Assembly (NCBI RefSeq): GCF_010468615.1
Contig: NZ_WUEH01000011.1
Coordinates: 62,001 to 126,000 of the forward strand
Origin: Pseudodesulfovibrio sp. JC047
Lineage (GTDB): Bacteria; Desulfobacterota; Desulfovibrionia; Desulfovibrionales; Desulfovibrionaceae
Direction of reading: 5' to 3'
DNA length: 64,000 nucleotides
Made by a program: the position numbers and the translations under genes. A model generated the notes under the pieces. It ran no database searches. It was given only the letters and a program-made list of their open reading frames with translations, and was not told the DNA's origin. Below, piece after piece: positions 63,092-64,000 of the stretch; the stretch's first letter is position 1, and every line of letters begins with the position of its first letter.

Positions 63092-64000
63092 TTAGGATCG
63101 CGGGCCGACGATTTTGTCGGGATTGAGGATGCCCTTGGGGTCAAGGACGGACTTCATGCGACGGGCGTATTCCAGGGTAGCGCGAGACGTTTCCTGTTCC
63201 AAATATTTGGATTTCGCCAGTCCGATACCGTGTTCGCCGGACAAGGTGCCACCCATGGCGAGGGCCTTGTCAAAGATCATGTCAATGCCCTTTTCTACGC
63301 GTTTCCATTCCGTCTTGTCCCGTTTGTCGGTCAGGATGGTGGGGTGCAGATTCCCGTCACCGGCGTGACCAAAGGTTCCGATGGTCAGGTCGAGTTTCTT
63401 GGAAATTTCGTCCAGAGCCTCGATCATGGCAGGAATTTTGGAGCGGGGCACAGTCGCATCTTCAAGCACACAGGTGGGCTTGAGCTTGGCCAGTGCGGGC
63501 AATGCGTCGCGGCGGGCCTGCCAGACAGCGTCACGTTCGGCGGCGTCCTTGGCGATTTTCAATTCAGTGGCCCCGTTGGCTTTGCAGATCTTTTCGACCA
63601 TGGCGGCTTCATCTTCTACCTGAGCGGGATGGCCATCCACTTCGATGAGCAGCAGGGCGGCCGCATCAATCGGGAGACCGGCGCCACGGAAGTTCTCTAC
63701 GGTACGAATCGTGAAGTTATCCATCATTTCCAGCGTGGCCGGAACAATCTTATTGGCGATGATGGCGGCAACCGTTTCAGATGCGGCTTTCATGGAGGGG
63801 AAGATCGCCATCATGGATTTGGCAGCCTGTGCCGGGGGCACGAGTTTGAGAATGAGTTTGTCAAAGACGCCCAAGGTGCCTTCGGAAGCGACCATCAGAC
63901 CGGCGAGGTTGTAGCCGGTGACGCATTTGACGGTGCGGGAACCGGATTTGACCATTTCACCATTGACGTCCCAGAAGTCCACACCCATGACATAGTCTTT
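63092..64000 (-). CDS. GlcD/Dld-type FAD-binding lactate/glycolate dehydrogenase, partial
   Basis: The C-terminal part of an FAD-linked oxidase; the frame remains open to the window edge, so the 5' end is missing. GYNLAGLMVASEGTLGVF is the end of the FAD-binding (PCMH) domain. The C-terminal oxidase domain carries IGTFGHAGDGNLHPTI, GGTLSGEHGIGLAK and LDPKGILNPDKI, all signatures of the GlcD/D-lactate dehydrogenase family. It starts the visible operon that runs through the Fe-S subunit, pta, ackA and the Lut genes. Confidence 0.94.
   Translation of the reverse strand, partial: KDYVMGVDFWDVNGEMVKSGSRTVKCVTGYNLAGLMVASEGTLGVFDKLILKLVPPAQAAKSMMAIFPSMKAASETVAAIIANKIVPATLEMMDNFTIRTVENFRGAGLPIDAAALLLIEVDGHPAQVEDEAAMVEKICKANGATELKIAKDAAERDAVWQARRDALPALAKLKPTCVLEDATVPRSKIPAMIEALDEISKKLDLTIGTFGHAGDGNLHPTILTDKRDKTEWKRVEKGIDMIFDKALAMGGTLSGEHGIGLAKSKYLEQETSRATLEYARRMKSVLDPKGILNPDKIVGPRS

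Noticed and set aside
1-64000. CRISPR arrays, IS elements, prophage genes, rRNA operons
   Set aside because: No regularly spaced repeats, transposase or integrase motifs, phage structural proteins or rRNA sequence were seen.

Overview
The window looks like chromosome from a mesophilic sulfate-reducing bacterium of the Desulfovibrionales (Desulfovibrio/Pseudodesulfovibrio type). The evidence is the lactate-oxidation gene order at the right end (glcD-like, hdrD/glcF-like, pta, ackA, lutC-like, lutB-like), which matches the organic-acid oxidation operon known from Desulfovibrio vulgaris. Supporting signs are a split purH, a tungsten-type aldehyde ferredoxin oxidoreductase, a rubredoxin and many Fe-S proteins. 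Most of the window is moderately GC-rich and densely coding. One short AT-rich block at about 34.4-36.2 kb stands out.

Layout. 0-11.6 kb: housekeeping genes. These are the IMP cyclohydrolase half of PurH, HflX, a plsY-CDF transporter pair, an RNase II family exonuclease, a SemiSWEET, the AICAR transformylase half of PurH, a small unknown protein, PurA, DNA polymerase III delta' and a GNAT acetyltransferase. 11.6-20 kb: an NhaC-type antiporter, then a four-gene flavin electron-transfer cluster (acyl-CoA dehydrogenase, ETF:quinone oxidoreductase-like protein with ferredoxin domain, EtfB, EtfA). 20-28.5 kb: a rhodanese, two single-domain response regulators, RarD and a MocR regulator divergent from azlCD, a long-chain acyl-CoA synthetase with an unusual 11-residue-repeat insertion, a periplasmic cyclophilin and a small unknown protein. 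28.5-34.4 kb: a PAS/sigma-54 activator, a CxxC-less thioredoxin-like protein, phosphomannomutase and a periplasmic solute-binding protein.

34.4-36.3 kb: an AT-rich island beside a tRNA-Ala(CGC) gene. It holds a retron-type reverse transcriptase with both retron hallmark motifs (NAxxH and VTG), a 59-codon ORF just upstream of it, and an upstream region with a consensus-like promoter and several hairpins that probably encodes the msr/msd RNA. The reverse transcriptase is split by a -1 shift exactly at a run of seven U residues. It is therefore either a decayed gene, a phase-variable or mis-sequenced homopolymer, or a gene read by programmed slippage. This is the most likely unusual biological system here.

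36.3-49 kb: a CgeB-type glycosyltransferase, rlmE, yebC, ruvC, ruvAB, a rubredoxin with an abnormal Cys knuckle, a probable free-standing small RNA, and an operon of aldehyde ferredoxin oxidoreductase, a class II aldolase-like protein and a CPBP protease. A TPR protein, a DUF401 membrane protein and unknown genes follow. 49-55.5 kb: a Cys-rich ferredoxin protein, a DUF202 protein, TypA/BipA, aspartase, an RlpA-type lipoprotein and HU. 55.5-64 kb: the lactate operon on the minus strand, entering the window in the FAD subunit. It would take lactate to pyruvate (GlcD/GlcF-like and LutBC-like proteins) and make ATP from acetyl-CoA through Pta and AckA.

No IS element, phage, CRISPR array or rRNA was recognised. 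All family calls come from motif recognition by eye; no database search was run.
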